DNA of 64,000 nucleotides from Aeromicrobium chenweiae (lineage in GTDB: Bacteria; Actinomycetota; Actinomycetes; Propionibacteriales; Nocardioidaceae): the NCBI RefSeq assembly GCF_003065605.1, contig NZ_CP026952.1:1178001-1242000 (forward strand), written 5' to 3'. The notes below the pieces were generated by a model that saw nothing but the letters and a program-made list of their open reading frames with translations, was not told the DNA's origin and did not search any database. The translations under genes were made by a program, and so were the position numbers. Positions 18,624 through 26,203 of the stretch are shown piece by piece; the first letter of the stretch is position 1, and every line of letters starts with the position of its first letter.

Positions 18624-20444
18624 TCAGATCCCGGGGGTGTCCGTCACCGGGATCTCGCTGGTCGAGGTGCCGTCGTGGTACGCGGCACGATCGATCTCCG
18701 AGCGGGCGATCATGGCGTCGATCGCGGCCTGGAACGCCTCAAGGGTCCGCTGCTCCTGCGGGCCCAGGAGGTACGTCGCGAGGCGCGCCCGGGCAGGCGC
18801 CTGGACGTCGGGCGCCTTGCGCGTGACGACGTCGATGAACTCGGCGATCCCGCGGCCGTCCCGGCCGATCGTCGTCCCGGCACCCGTCGACGGGTACTCC
18901 GCGCGGAACGTCGCGTCGTCGAGATCGGTGTGGTTGAAGACCGCGTACGGCTTCTCGCTGGCCAGGAAGTCGCTGACGACGCTGGAGATGTCCGTGACCA
19001 TGGCGGAGGCTCGGTTGAACCACTCGTTGATGGAGCCGCCCTTGACGACCCGGTGGTCGATGCCGGTGGCGGCGGCCGCATCGTCGAGGAGGGCGGCGAT
19101 CCGACCGAGGACCGCGCGGTACTTCGCGTCGCGCTGGCCGGTGAACGGGTGCGCCTTGAACACGACACGCACCGGCGGATCGGCCGCGAGGAGGGCCTGC
19201 ACGACCCGCACGCCCACCGCGGACACCGAGGAGTACTCCTGCTCGTGGTTGACGCCCTCCCACGTCGGCGCGTAGAGGACGGTCGGGACCTCTTCGTCGC
19301 CCAGCAGCGGCTCCCGCCTGATCGCGTGCACCTGGGGCCGGCCGACGAACCGGTACTGGTCCTCGTGGATGCCCAGCCCGGAGCGGCGGTAGCGGTCGGC
19401 GCCGGCCTCTCCCGCGACCCACAGCTCGTCGTACGCGCGGGAGAACGGGTTGTTCGAGGCGCTCTTGTCGCTGTCGCCGTGCCCGATGAACGCACTCATC
19501 ATCGTCGGCAGCCGGAGCAGGTGGATGTTGTTGCCGGTGTTCGAGGGGTAGAGGGCGATGCGCGCCGCCGAGAAGTCGAGCATCAGGAGCTCGCCCGCGT
19601 CCTTCAGCCCCAGCACCGGGATCGAGGTGGACGCGACCTTGCCGAACAGGGGCTGGTCACGGATGACGATGAACACGCGACGGTCGAGCGCCTCGAGGCT
19701 CTCCAGCCAGGTGTTGATCTGGTACGCCGCGGTCTCGGGGCCGCTGAGGTGCACCACGACCTCGGGCCGGTAGTCGTCGAGGAAGTCCTGGATCTGCCGC
19801 AGCGGGCCGGTGAACCCGGTCGCCCGCTTGGCCTGGCGCATGCCCCAGGACGCGCGGACGTCCGGCAGGGTGACCCAGGCCAGGGCCAGCGTGCCGAGGG
19901 TGCCGAGGGCGAGCACGAGCCACCACGGGGCGCCGACCGCCGCCGGGACGAGGACCAGCAGCTGCGCCGCGACGACGACCGGAAGGCGCCGCGGGGGCGC
20001 CTCGTGGATGCGCGGGGAGCCCGGGATGTTGCGGGTCGTCATGGGCTTCAGCGGACCGACGCGGCGGTACTCCTCGTGCAGCGCCCGGCCGCACAGGACG
20101 AGGGTGAACGCCATGCTGACCACCAGCAGCGTGCGCAGCGACCCACCGCCGTCGACGTGGTGGCGCGCGGCGACCAGGCACACGATGACGCGCAGCGCGA
20201 AGCGCATCGGGATGCCCAGCGCCGCCTGCCGCAGCAGCTGGGACGTGCTCGACCCCGGACGCTCGGAGAACATCTCGCCAACCACCGAGATGAGCAGCAG
20301 GACCAGGGCCACGGTGTCGAGCCCCACCGCGGCGCTGACGGCCGCGAGAGCGAGACCGCCGACGGTGGCGGCGGTGCCCGGCAGCTCGTTGCTCCGACCC
20401 ATCCGGGAGAACACGGCCTGGGCGGCACGAACGGGCGAGAGCAT
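18624..20444 (-). CDS. CDP-glycerol glycerophosphotransferase family protein with N-terminal membrane domain, copy 2
   Basis: A 606-residue protein. The first 200 residues carry several hydrophobic helices (for example around 25-60, 80-95, 105-120 and 155-190). The catalytic region contains FIGHGDSDKSASNNP, LYAPTWEGVN, FKAHPFTG and MVTDISSVVSDFL, as in TagF-type teichoic acid polymerases. The membrane domain distinguishes it from copy 1 and suggests a fixed membrane location. ATG 20444 has GATAAT 9 nt upstream on the minus strand. Diverges from trkH. Confidence 0.83.
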   Translation of the reverse strand: MLSPVRAAQAVFSRMGRSNELPGTAATVGGLALAAVSAAVGLDTVALVLLLISVVGEMFSERPGSSTSQLLRQAALGIPMRFALRVIVCLVAARHHVDGGGSLRTLLVVSMAFTLVLCGRALHEEYRRVGPLKPMTTRNIPGSPRIHEAPPRRLPVVVAAQLLVLVPAAVGAPWWLVLALGTLGTLALAWVTLPDVRASWGMRQAKRATGFTGPLRQIQDFLDDYRPEVVVHLSGPETAAYQINTWLESLEALDRRVFIVIRDQPLFGKVASTSIPVLGLKDAGELLMLDFSAARIALYPSNTGNNIHLLRLPTMMSAFIGHGDSDKSASNNPFSRAYDELWVAGEAGADRYRRSGLGIHEDQYRFVGRPQVHAIRREPLLGDEEVPTVLYAPTWEGVNHEQEYSSVSAVGVRVVQALLAADPPVRVVFKAHPFTGQRDAKYRAVLGRIAALLDDAAAATGIDHRVVKGGSINEWFNRASAMVTDISSVVSDFLASEKPYAVFNHTDLDDATFRAEYPSTGAGTTIGRDGRGIAEFIDVVTRKAPDVQAPARARLATYLLGPQEQRTLEAFQAAIDAMIARSEIDRAAYHDGTSTSEIPVTDTPGI

Positions 20445-20453
20445 GTCGAGGAA

Positions 20454-20459
20454 ATTATC
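20454..20459 (-). promoter_or_regulatory. Putative -10 box (polymerase copy 2)
   Basis: On the minus strand GATAAT, preceded by TG-like bases, 9 nt before ATG 20444; a very short leader. Confidence 0.45.
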
Positions 20460-20485
20460 ACGCGTGCGCCGGGACGCCGCTGCGG

Positions 20486-20491
20486 TAACGT
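20486..20491 (+). promoter_or_regulatory. -10 box of a leaderless promoter (trkH)
   Basis: TAACGT, 6 nt, GTG 20498. Confidence 0.5.
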
Positions 20492-20497
20492 CGTGCC

Positions 20498-21853
20498 GTG
20501 CCCCGCCCTCTGAGGCTACGGATTCCTGCCTCGATCGCGCATCCGGTCCGCCTGCTTCCGCTGACGTTCTTCGCCCTCATCCTGGTGGGGACGCTGCTGC
20601 TGCTCATGCCGTTCGCGCGCTCGGGCGACGCCTCCCCGGGATTCATGCCCGCGTTCTTCACCTCCACCTCGGCGGTCACGGTCACCGGCCTCGCGACGGT
20701 CGACACCTCCACGTACTGGTCGCCGGCCGGGCAGGGGATCATCCTGGGGCTGGTCGAGATCGGCGGTCTCGGCATCGTCGCCCTGGCCACCGTGCTCGGC
20801 CTGTTCATCGGCGGCCGGCTCGGGCTGCGGACGCGCCTGGTCGCCCAGGCGGACATGCACGTGGTCAACATCGGCGAGGTCAAGCCGCTGTTTCGTCGCG
20901 TCGCGGTGACGATGGTGTTCTTCCAGACGGTCACCGCCGTGGTGCTGACCCTGCGCTACCGCGGGTCCTACTTCGACGACCTGCCCACGGCGCTGTGGCA
21001 CGGCGTGTTCGACGCGATCATGGCGTTCAACAACGCCGGTTTCTCGCTCAACCGCGACAGCCTCGTCGGGTACGCGGGCGACGGGCTCATCATCATCCCC
21101 ATCGCGTTCGCGGTGTTCGTCGGCGCGATCGGCTTCCCGGTGCTCGCCGAGCTGTTCAGCGGGTGGCGCACCCCGTCGCGGTGGACGATCCACACCCGGC
21201 TCACGATCTGGGGCTCCATCGGCCTGCTCGTCGTCGGCGCGGTCGCGTTCCTGGCGTTGGAGTGGAGCAACCCCGCCACGCTGGGCGGCGAGGGCTTCTG
21301 GCACAAGCTGGTGACCGGCATCGAGGGCGGCATCATGCCCAGGTCCGGTGGCCTCAACAGCTTCGACTGGGGGTCCGTGCGGCCCGAGACCCTCAACATG
21401 GGCACGATCTTGATGTTCATCGGAGGCGGCAGCGCGAGCACCGCCGGCGGCATCAAGATCACGACGTTCCTCCTCCTGGCGTACGTCATGTGGGCCGAGC
21501 TGCGCGGCGATCCCGAGATCACCGTCGGCGCCCGGTCGATCGGTCCCCGCGTCGCGCGCACGGCCATCACGATCGCGCTCCTCGCGGTGATGCTGGTGGT
21601 CACCACGACGTTCCTCGTGATGCTCATGACGGACTTCGAGTTCGACCAGGTGCTGTTCGAGTGCACGTCGGCGTTCGCGACGGTCGGCCTGAGCACCGGG
21701 ATCACCCCCGACCTGCCCGTGAACGCGCAGTGCGTCATCATCGGGCTCATGTTCGTTGGGCGCGTCGGCACGATCGCTGCGGCCGGCGCGCTCGTCCTGC
21801 GGCGTAGGATGCCGCGATACCACCTTCCCGAGGAACAACCGATCATTGGCTAA
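20498..21853 (+). CDS. TrkH/KtrB family potassium uptake membrane subunit
   Basis: A 451-residue ion channel-like transporter. It shows four pore segments of the TrkH type: SAVTVTGLATVDTSTYW, NNAGFSLNRDSLVG, PRSGGLNSFDWG and SAFATVGLSTGITPDLP. GGGSASTAGGIKI is the conserved intramembrane loop. It imports K+ gated by the cytoplasmic subunit encoded next. GTG start, leaderless promoter. The stop is 8 nt before the trkA ATG, so the two form an operon. Confidence 0.93.
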   Translation: MPRPLRLRIPASIAHPVRLLPLTFFALILVGTLLLLMPFARSGDASPGFMPAFFTSTSAVTVTGLATVDTSTYWSPAGQGIILGLVEIGGLGIVALATVLGLFIGGRLGLRTRLVAQADMHVVNIGEVKPLFRRVAVTMVFFQTVTAVVLTLRYRGSYFDDLPTALWHGVFDAIMAFNNAGFSLNRDSLVGYAGDGLIIIPIAFAVFVGAIGFPVLAELFSGWRTPSRWTIHTRLTIWGSIGLLVVGAVAFLALEWSNPATLGGEGFWHKLVTGIEGGIMPRSGGLNSFDWGSVRPETLNMGTILMFIGGGSASTAGGIKITTFLLLAYVMWAELRGDPEITVGARSIGPRVARTAITIALLAVMLVVTTTFLVMLMTDFEFDQVLFECTSAFATVGLSTGITPDLPVNAQCVIIGLMFVGRVGTIAAAGALVLRRRMPRYHLPEEQPIIG

Positions 21854-21860
21854 GGACCCC

Positions 21861-22520
21861 ATGACCTCTCCGACCAGACCCGTCATCGTGCTGGGCCTGG
21901 GTCGCTTCGGCGCGGCCGTCGCCCGCTCCCTCGTGCAGCTGGGCCACGACGTGCTGGCGGTCGACGAGCGCGCCGACATCGTGCAGAAGTTCGCCAGCGA
22001 CTTCACCCACGTCGTCGCCGCCGACACCACCGACACCGAGGCACTGCGCCAGATCGGCGCCGAGCAGTTCCAGGTCGCCGTGGTGGGCATCGGCACCGAC
22101 ATCGAGGCCAGCGTGCTGACCGTCCTCGGGCTGCTCGACCTGGGCGTCAAGGAGGTCTGGGCCAAGGCCATCAGCGGCAAGCACGCCGCGATCCTGGAGC
22201 GGGTCGGGGCCACCCACGTGATCCGGCCCGAGTCGCAGATGGGCAAGCGGGTCGCGCACATGGTCACCGGCACCATGACGGACTTCATCGAGTTCGAGGG
22301 CAACTTCGCGATCGCCCGCACGCGGTCGCCGTCCCGCGCCACGGGCAAGACGTTGCTGGAGGCCGGGCTGCGGCGGGACTTCGGCGTGACGATCGTGGCG
22401 ATCAAGTCTCGCGGCGAGGACTTCGTCTACGCGCAGGCGACGACTCCCGTCCACGATGGGGACGAGCTCATCGTCTCGGGTCCGACCAGGAAGGTCGAGG
22501 CGTTCTGCGCGCAGTCGTGA
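21861..22520 (+). CDS. TrkA/KtrA family potassium channel regulatory subunit
   Basis: A 219-residue cytoplasmic protein. The N-terminal RCK domain has VIVLGLGRFGAAVARSL (Rossmann GxGxxG) with the acidic nucleotide-binding position in AVDERADIV, then a TrkA-C domain (about 140-219). It binds NAD(H) or ATP/ADP and gates the TrkH subunit. ATG 21861 follows AAGGA that overlaps the trkH stop; an alternative TTG at 21846 would add five residues. Confidence 0.92.
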   Translation: MTSPTRPVIVLGLGRFGAAVARSLVQLGHDVLAVDERADIVQKFASDFTHVVAADTTDTEALRQIGAEQFQVAVVGIGTDIEASVLTVLGLLDLGVKEVWAKAISGKHAAILERVGATHVIRPESQMGKRVAHMVTGTMTDFIEFEGNFAIARTRSPSRATGKTLLEAGLRRDFGVTIVAIKSRGEDFVYAQATTPVHDGDELIVSGPTRKVEAFCAQS

Positions 22521-22535
22521 GGTCCGCCGGGCGGC

Positions 22536-22820
22536 TCATTCGTGCGGCGACGTCGACCGCTTGACCTCCTCGGCGAGCTGGCGCCACGGCCCGTCGAGCT
22601 CCCGCTCGGTGACGACCGCCTCGAGATCGGCCACCCGGAAGTCGTAGACGAAGCCGTCCGGCACCGGGTCGTGCGGCGCCTCGTCCCACGGGCACGCCTC
22701 GACGATCGGCCGCCAGTGGTCGGCGTCCTGCGGGGCGTCGACCTCGACGGACCACTCGCGCCGCAGGCCGGCGAGGCCACCGGTGCGCACGACGGTGATG
22801 ACGAAGGGCAGCTCGTCCAC
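22536..22820 (-). CDS. Emfourin-like inhibitor of the adjacent M4 protease
   Basis: A 94-residue protein encoded 17 nt downstream of the M4 protease gene on the same strand. FVITVVRTGGLAGLRREWSV and DGFVYDFRVADLEAVVTE match emfourins, small proteins genetically linked to protealysin-like proteases that inhibit them. GTG 22820 is preceded by GAGGAGG at good spacing. The pairing probably protects the cytoplasm from the protease, which has no signal peptide. Converges with trkA. Confidence 0.82.
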   Translation of the reverse strand: MDELPFVITVVRTGGLAGLRREWSVEVDAPQDADHWRPIVEACPWDEAPHDPVPDGFVYDFRVADLEAVVTERELDGPWRQLAEEVKRSTSPHE

Positions 22821-22837
22821 CCGGCACCTCCTCGGAA

Positions 22838-23896
22838 CTAGCCTGTGGCGCCAGTGTCCCTGATCGGCAGCCCGACCGTCGACCACGCCTCCACCACGGC
22901 GGTGTGCTCGTCGGACTGTCCGCCGTACCGGGCCGCGGCAGCGGCAGCGGTCGCCACAGCGAAGTCGGTGAAGGTCGCGGTCGGGCTCAGGTCGCCGCAG
23001 ATCGTGTCGTACCAGATCTGCCCGGCGCGGTCCCACGCGTTGCCGCCCAGTGCGGTGGCGGCCAGGTAGAAGGCGTGGTTGGGGATGCCGGAGTTGAGGT
23101 GCACCCCGCCGTTGTCGTCGCTGGTGTCGACGTAGTCGGCCATCGTGGCGGGCTGCGGGTCCTTGCCGAGCACGTCGTCGTCGTACGCGGTGCCCGGCGC
23201 CTTCATCGAGCGCAGTGCGCTGCCCTCGACCTGGTCGGTGAACAGGCCCTCGCCGATGAGCCAGCTGGCCTCGGCCGCGCTCTGCCCGCGGGCGTGCTGC
23301 TCCACCAGGGCGCCGAACACGTCGGAGACGGACTCGTTGATCGCGCCGGACTGGCCCGCGTAGACGAGGTCGGCGGTGAACTGGGTCACCCCGTGGGACA
23401 GCTCGTGGCCGATCACCGACAAGGACGCGGTGAACCGGCCGAACACCTGGCCGTCGCCGTCGCCGAACACCATCTGCCGCCCGTCCCAGAAGGCGTTGTC
23501 GTAGTCGGTGCCGTAGTGGACCGTCGCGAGCAGCGGCAGACCCGCCGCGTCGATCGAGTCGCGCCCGTAGGCGTCGGCGAACAGGGCGTACGTGGCGCCG
23601 AGGCCGTCGTACGCCTCGTCGGTGGCGACGTCGCCGGTCGGGCCGTCACCCTCGCGCCGGACCGTCCGGCCCGGGAGCGTCTCGCGGCCGCCGGCGTCGG
23701 CGATCGTGCGCTCGGGGCCGGTCGGCGTGGTGGGGGTGACGGGCCCCTCCGGGAAGGCCGTCGTGGGACCGCCGGGGCGGGGTCGCAGCTCGCTGGCCAG
23801 GGCGCGGCGGGCGGCCTCGGCGGCAGCGCGGAGGTCCTCGCGTTCCAGGCGGGACAGGTGCTGGAGGAGATAGGGCGGGACGATGCTGTGGCGCAT
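22838..23896 (-). CDS. M4 family metallopeptidase, protealysin-like
   Basis: A 352-residue thermolysin-family protease. It begins MRHSIVPPYLLQHLSR, the short protealysin-type propeptide with its PPY/L motif, and has no signal peptide. Catalytic residues: HELSH at 164-168, Glu188 in NESVSD, and His274 in GIPNHAFY. GGVHLNSG is the conserved substrate-cleft segment. ATG 23896 is chosen because the propeptide begins there and a TACCGT -10 box lies 6 nt upstream. Protealysins are non-classically exported or act inside cells. The emfourin-type gene follows immediately. Confidence 0.93.
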   Translation of the reverse strand: MRHSIVPPYLLQHLSRLEREDLRAAAEAARRALASELRPRPGGPTTAFPEGPVTPTTPTGPERTIADAGGRETLPGRTVRREGDGPTGDVATDEAYDGLGATYALFADAYGRDSIDAAGLPLLATVHYGTDYDNAFWDGRQMVFGDGDGQVFGRFTASLSVIGHELSHGVTQFTADLVYAGQSGAINESVSDVFGALVEQHARGQSAAEASWLIGEGLFTDQVEGSALRSMKAPGTAYDDDVLGKDPQPATMADYVDTSDDNGGVHLNSGIPNHAFYLAATALGGNAWDRAGQIWYDTICGDLSPTATFTDFAVATAAAAAARYGGQSDEHTAVVEAWSTVGLPIRDTGATG

Positions 23897-23902
23897 GTCT
23901 CC

Positions 23903-23908
23903 ACGGTA
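23903..23908 (-). promoter_or_regulatory. -10 box of a leaderless promoter (M4 protease)
   Basis: On the minus strand TACCGT, 6 nt, then ATG 23896. Confidence 0.5.
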
Positions 23909-23976
23909 GATGTGTCCACCGACACCTGTGACACACCCGACGAGTCCCAGCGTATGCATCCGCGCGCGGGCGGGGG

Positions 23977-23982
23977 TAACGT
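23977..23982 (+). promoter_or_regulatory. Putative -10 box (sodium:solute symporter)
   Basis: TAACGT about 54 nt before ATG 24036. The start itself has a Shine-Dalgarno-like AGGGGGA, so this gene appears to have a normal leader. Confidence 0.4.
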
Positions 23983-24035
23983 CCCCTCAGAGCCGGCCGA
24001 GGGGTCGTGCCTCCATCTCGACCAGGGGGATCTGC

Positions 24036-25733
24036 ATGCTCCGCGCAGCTGACGAGACGTTCCGGCTCGACGCCGACTTCTTCGACTACACGATCATCGC
24101 GCTGTACTTCGTGGTGGTGATCGGGATCGGCGTCCTGGCCCGCAGACAGATCTCCTCGAGCCTCGACTTCTTCTTGTCCGGACGCTCGCTGCCCGCGTGG
24201 GTGACCGGCCTGGCGTTCATCTCGGCCAACCTCGGCGCCGTCGAGATCATGGGCATGTCGGCCAACGGCGCCCAGTTCGGCGTCGCGACGTTCCACTACT
24301 TCTGGATCGGCGCGGTCCCGGCGATGCTGTTCCTCGGCGTCGTCATGATGCCGTTCTACTACGGCTCCGGCGTGCGCAGCGTGCCCGAGTTCATGCGCCG
24401 CCGGTTCGGCACCGGTGCGCACCTCGTCAACGCCCTCAGCTTCTCGATCGCGCAGCTCCTGATCGCCGGCATCAACCTCTACCTGCTCGCCACGATCGTG
24501 AACCGGCTGCTCGGCTGGCCGTTGTGGGTCTCGCTCATCGTCGCGGCGATCGTGGTGCTCAGCTACATCACCCTCGGTGGCCTCTCGGCGGCCATCTACA
24601 ACGAGGTGCTGCAGTTCTTCGTGATCGTCGCCGCGCTCACCCCGCTGACGGTCATCGCGCTGCACAAGGTCGGCGGCTGGCAGGGCATCAAGGACAAGGT
24701 GCAGCCGAACAACGAGCAGCTCTCGTCCTGGCCGGGAACCGACCTGACCGGCATCGCCGACCCGTTCTGGTCCACGGTCGGCATCGTCTTCGGCCTCGGC
24801 TTCGTGCTGTCCTTCGGCTACTGGACGACGAACTTCGTCGAGGTGCAGCGGGCCATGGCCTCGGACTCGCTGTCGTCCGCCCGCCGCGCGCCGATCCTGG
24901 GCGCGTTCCCGAAGATGTTCATCCCGTTCATCGTGATCATCCCCGGCATGATCGCCGCGATCATCATCCCGGAGATCTCGAACCTGAAGTCGGGGCAGGG
25001 CGACACCGGTGGTGCGACGTACAACGACGCGATCCTGCTGCTCATGCGTGACCTGTTGCCCAACGGCATGCTCGGCATCGCGATCGCCGGCCTGCTGGCC
25101 TCGTTCATGGCCGGCATGGCGGCGAACATCTCGGCGTTCAACACGGTCTTCTCGTACGACCTGTGGCAGCAGTACGTGAAGAAGGACCGGAACGACAGCT
25201 ACTACACCGGGGTCGGGCGGATCGCGACGGTCGCCGCCACCGTGATCGCGATCGGCACCGCGTGGTTCGCGTCCAACTACGACAACCTGATGAACTACCT
25301 GCAGACGCTGTTCGGCTTCTTCAACGCCCCGCTGTTCGCGACGTTCATCCTCGGCATGTTCTGGAAGCGGATGACGGCCACCGCCGGTTGGACCGGCCTG
25401 GTCGCCGGCACGGCCGCGGCCGTCACGGTCGCGTTCCTCAGCGAGGACGCCTTCGGCAGCGCCAGCACCGGGACCCTCGAGCTGAGCGGACAGGGCGCGA
25501 GCTTCGCGGCGGCCGGCGCGGCGTTCATCGTCGACATCCTGGTCAGCATCATCGTCACCACGATGACCAGACCTCGCGACGAGAAGGAGCTGAAGGGCCT
25601 CGTGTACTCCCTGACACCCAAGGAGTCGCTGGTGGACCCCGACAGCGCGGCGCTCCCGTGGTACCAGTCGCCGACGAAGCTGGCCGGCATCGGGCTCGTG
25701 CTGGTCATCATCCTCAACCTGCTGTTCCGATAG
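24036..25733 (+). CDS. Sodium:solute symporter (SSS family)
   Basis: A 565-residue protein with about 13-14 membrane helices. DFFLSGRSLPAWVTGLAFISANLGAVE (quoted in part: DFFLSGRSLPAWVTGL) is the SSS signature around helices 1-2. FGYWTTNFVEVQRAMAS and NTVFSYDLWQQYVKKDR match the conserved sodium-site and helix 8-9 region. It likely takes up a sugar, amino acid or carboxylate with Na+; the substrate cannot be read from sequence. ATG 24036 has AGGGGGA upstream. A small two-helix protein gene follows 9 nt later and probably belongs to the same transport unit. Confidence 0.88.
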   Translation: MLRAADETFRLDADFFDYTIIALYFVVVIGIGVLARRQISSSLDFFLSGRSLPAWVTGLAFISANLGAVEIMGMSANGAQFGVATFHYFWIGAVPAMLFLGVVMMPFYYGSGVRSVPEFMRRRFGTGAHLVNALSFSIAQLLIAGINLYLLATIVNRLLGWPLWVSLIVAAIVVLSYITLGGLSAAIYNEVLQFFVIVAALTPLTVIALHKVGGWQGIKDKVQPNNEQLSSWPGTDLTGIADPFWSTVGIVFGLGFVLSFGYWTTNFVEVQRAMASDSLSSARRAPILGAFPKMFIPFIVIIPGMIAAIIIPEISNLKSGQGDTGGATYNDAILLLMRDLLPNGMLGIAIAGLLASFMAGMAANISAFNTVFSYDLWQQYVKKDRNDSYYTGVGRIATVAATVIAIGTAWFASNYDNLMNYLQTLFGFFNAPLFATFILGMFWKRMTATAGWTGLVAGTAAAVTVAFLSEDAFGSASTGTLELSGQGASFAAAGAAFIVDILVSIIVTTMTRPRDEKELKGLVYSLTPKESLVDPDSAALPWYQSPTKLAGIGLVLVIILNLLFR

Positions 25734-25742
25734 GAGATCGTC

Positions 25743-26003
25743 ATGAGTGACAATGCGCCCAAGAAGAAGGCCGGTCTCTTCGACATCCGCGTCGTGATCG
25801 GCGGTCTGCTCGGCATCTACGGCCTGATCCTGGTGCTGCTCGGCCTGTTCAACGCGAGCGACGCCGAGCTGGCCCGCGGCGACGGCCTCAACATCAACCT
25901 GTGGGGCGGGCTCGGGATGCTGGTCGTCGCGATCGCCTTCGGCGTCTGGGCGCGGCTGCGCCCGGTCGTCGTCCCCGAGGAGCCCGACGACACCACCCGC
26001 TGA
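25743..26003 (+). CDS. Small two-helix membrane protein, probable symporter partner
   Basis: An 86-residue protein with a basic N-terminus (KKKAGLFDIR) and two hydrophobic helices (about 17-37 and 54-72) around a short acidic loop. It starts 9 nt after the symporter stop, with GGAGA upstream, so it is cotranscribed. Small membrane proteins accompany several SSS transporters; an accessory role is inference. I recognise no named family. Its stop codon overlaps the first unit of the palindromic array. Confidence 0.7.
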   Translation: MSDNAPKKKAGLFDIRVVIGGLLGIYGLILVLLGLFNASDAELARGDGLNINLWGGLGMLVVAIAFGVWARLRPVVVPEEPDDTTR

Positions 26004-26004
26004 C

Positions 26005-26116
26005 GAGTCACGCACGGACGCTGAGGAGTCACGTACGGACGCTGACGAGTCGCGTACGGATCCGTACGTGACTCCTCGGTCTCCGTACGTGACTCCTCGC
26101 CGTCCGTGCGCGACTC
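26005..26116. repeat. 112-bp palindromic array of 21-bp-spaced repeats, three direct plus three inverted
   Basis: GAGTCRCGYACGGA occurs at 26005, 26026 and 26047, and its reverse complement at 26061, 26082 and 26103. Both series have a 21-bp period and the symmetry centre is 26060/26061. The outermost pair both change the central GTAC to GCAC/GTGC, so pairing is preserved. It may form a very long hairpin and end the symporter transcript. No coding function is apparent. Confidence 0.85.
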
Positions 26117-26190
26117 CTCGGCGGACGGGCGAGCGGGGGCCCGGTCGGTGTCGAGTGCGTGCGGGGGAGGGGTGTGCCTCGGCCCACGGG

Positions 26191-26196
26191 TAACAT
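26191..26196 (+). promoter_or_regulatory. -10 box of a leaderless promoter (leuS)
   Basis: TAACAT, 7 nt, GTG 26204. Confidence 0.45.
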
Positions 26197-26203
26197 GCGG
26201 TCA

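Noticed and set aside
26005-26116. CRISPR array
   Set aside because: Units are 14 bp every 21 bp and reverse orientation about a dyad; there are no distinct spacers and no cas genes.
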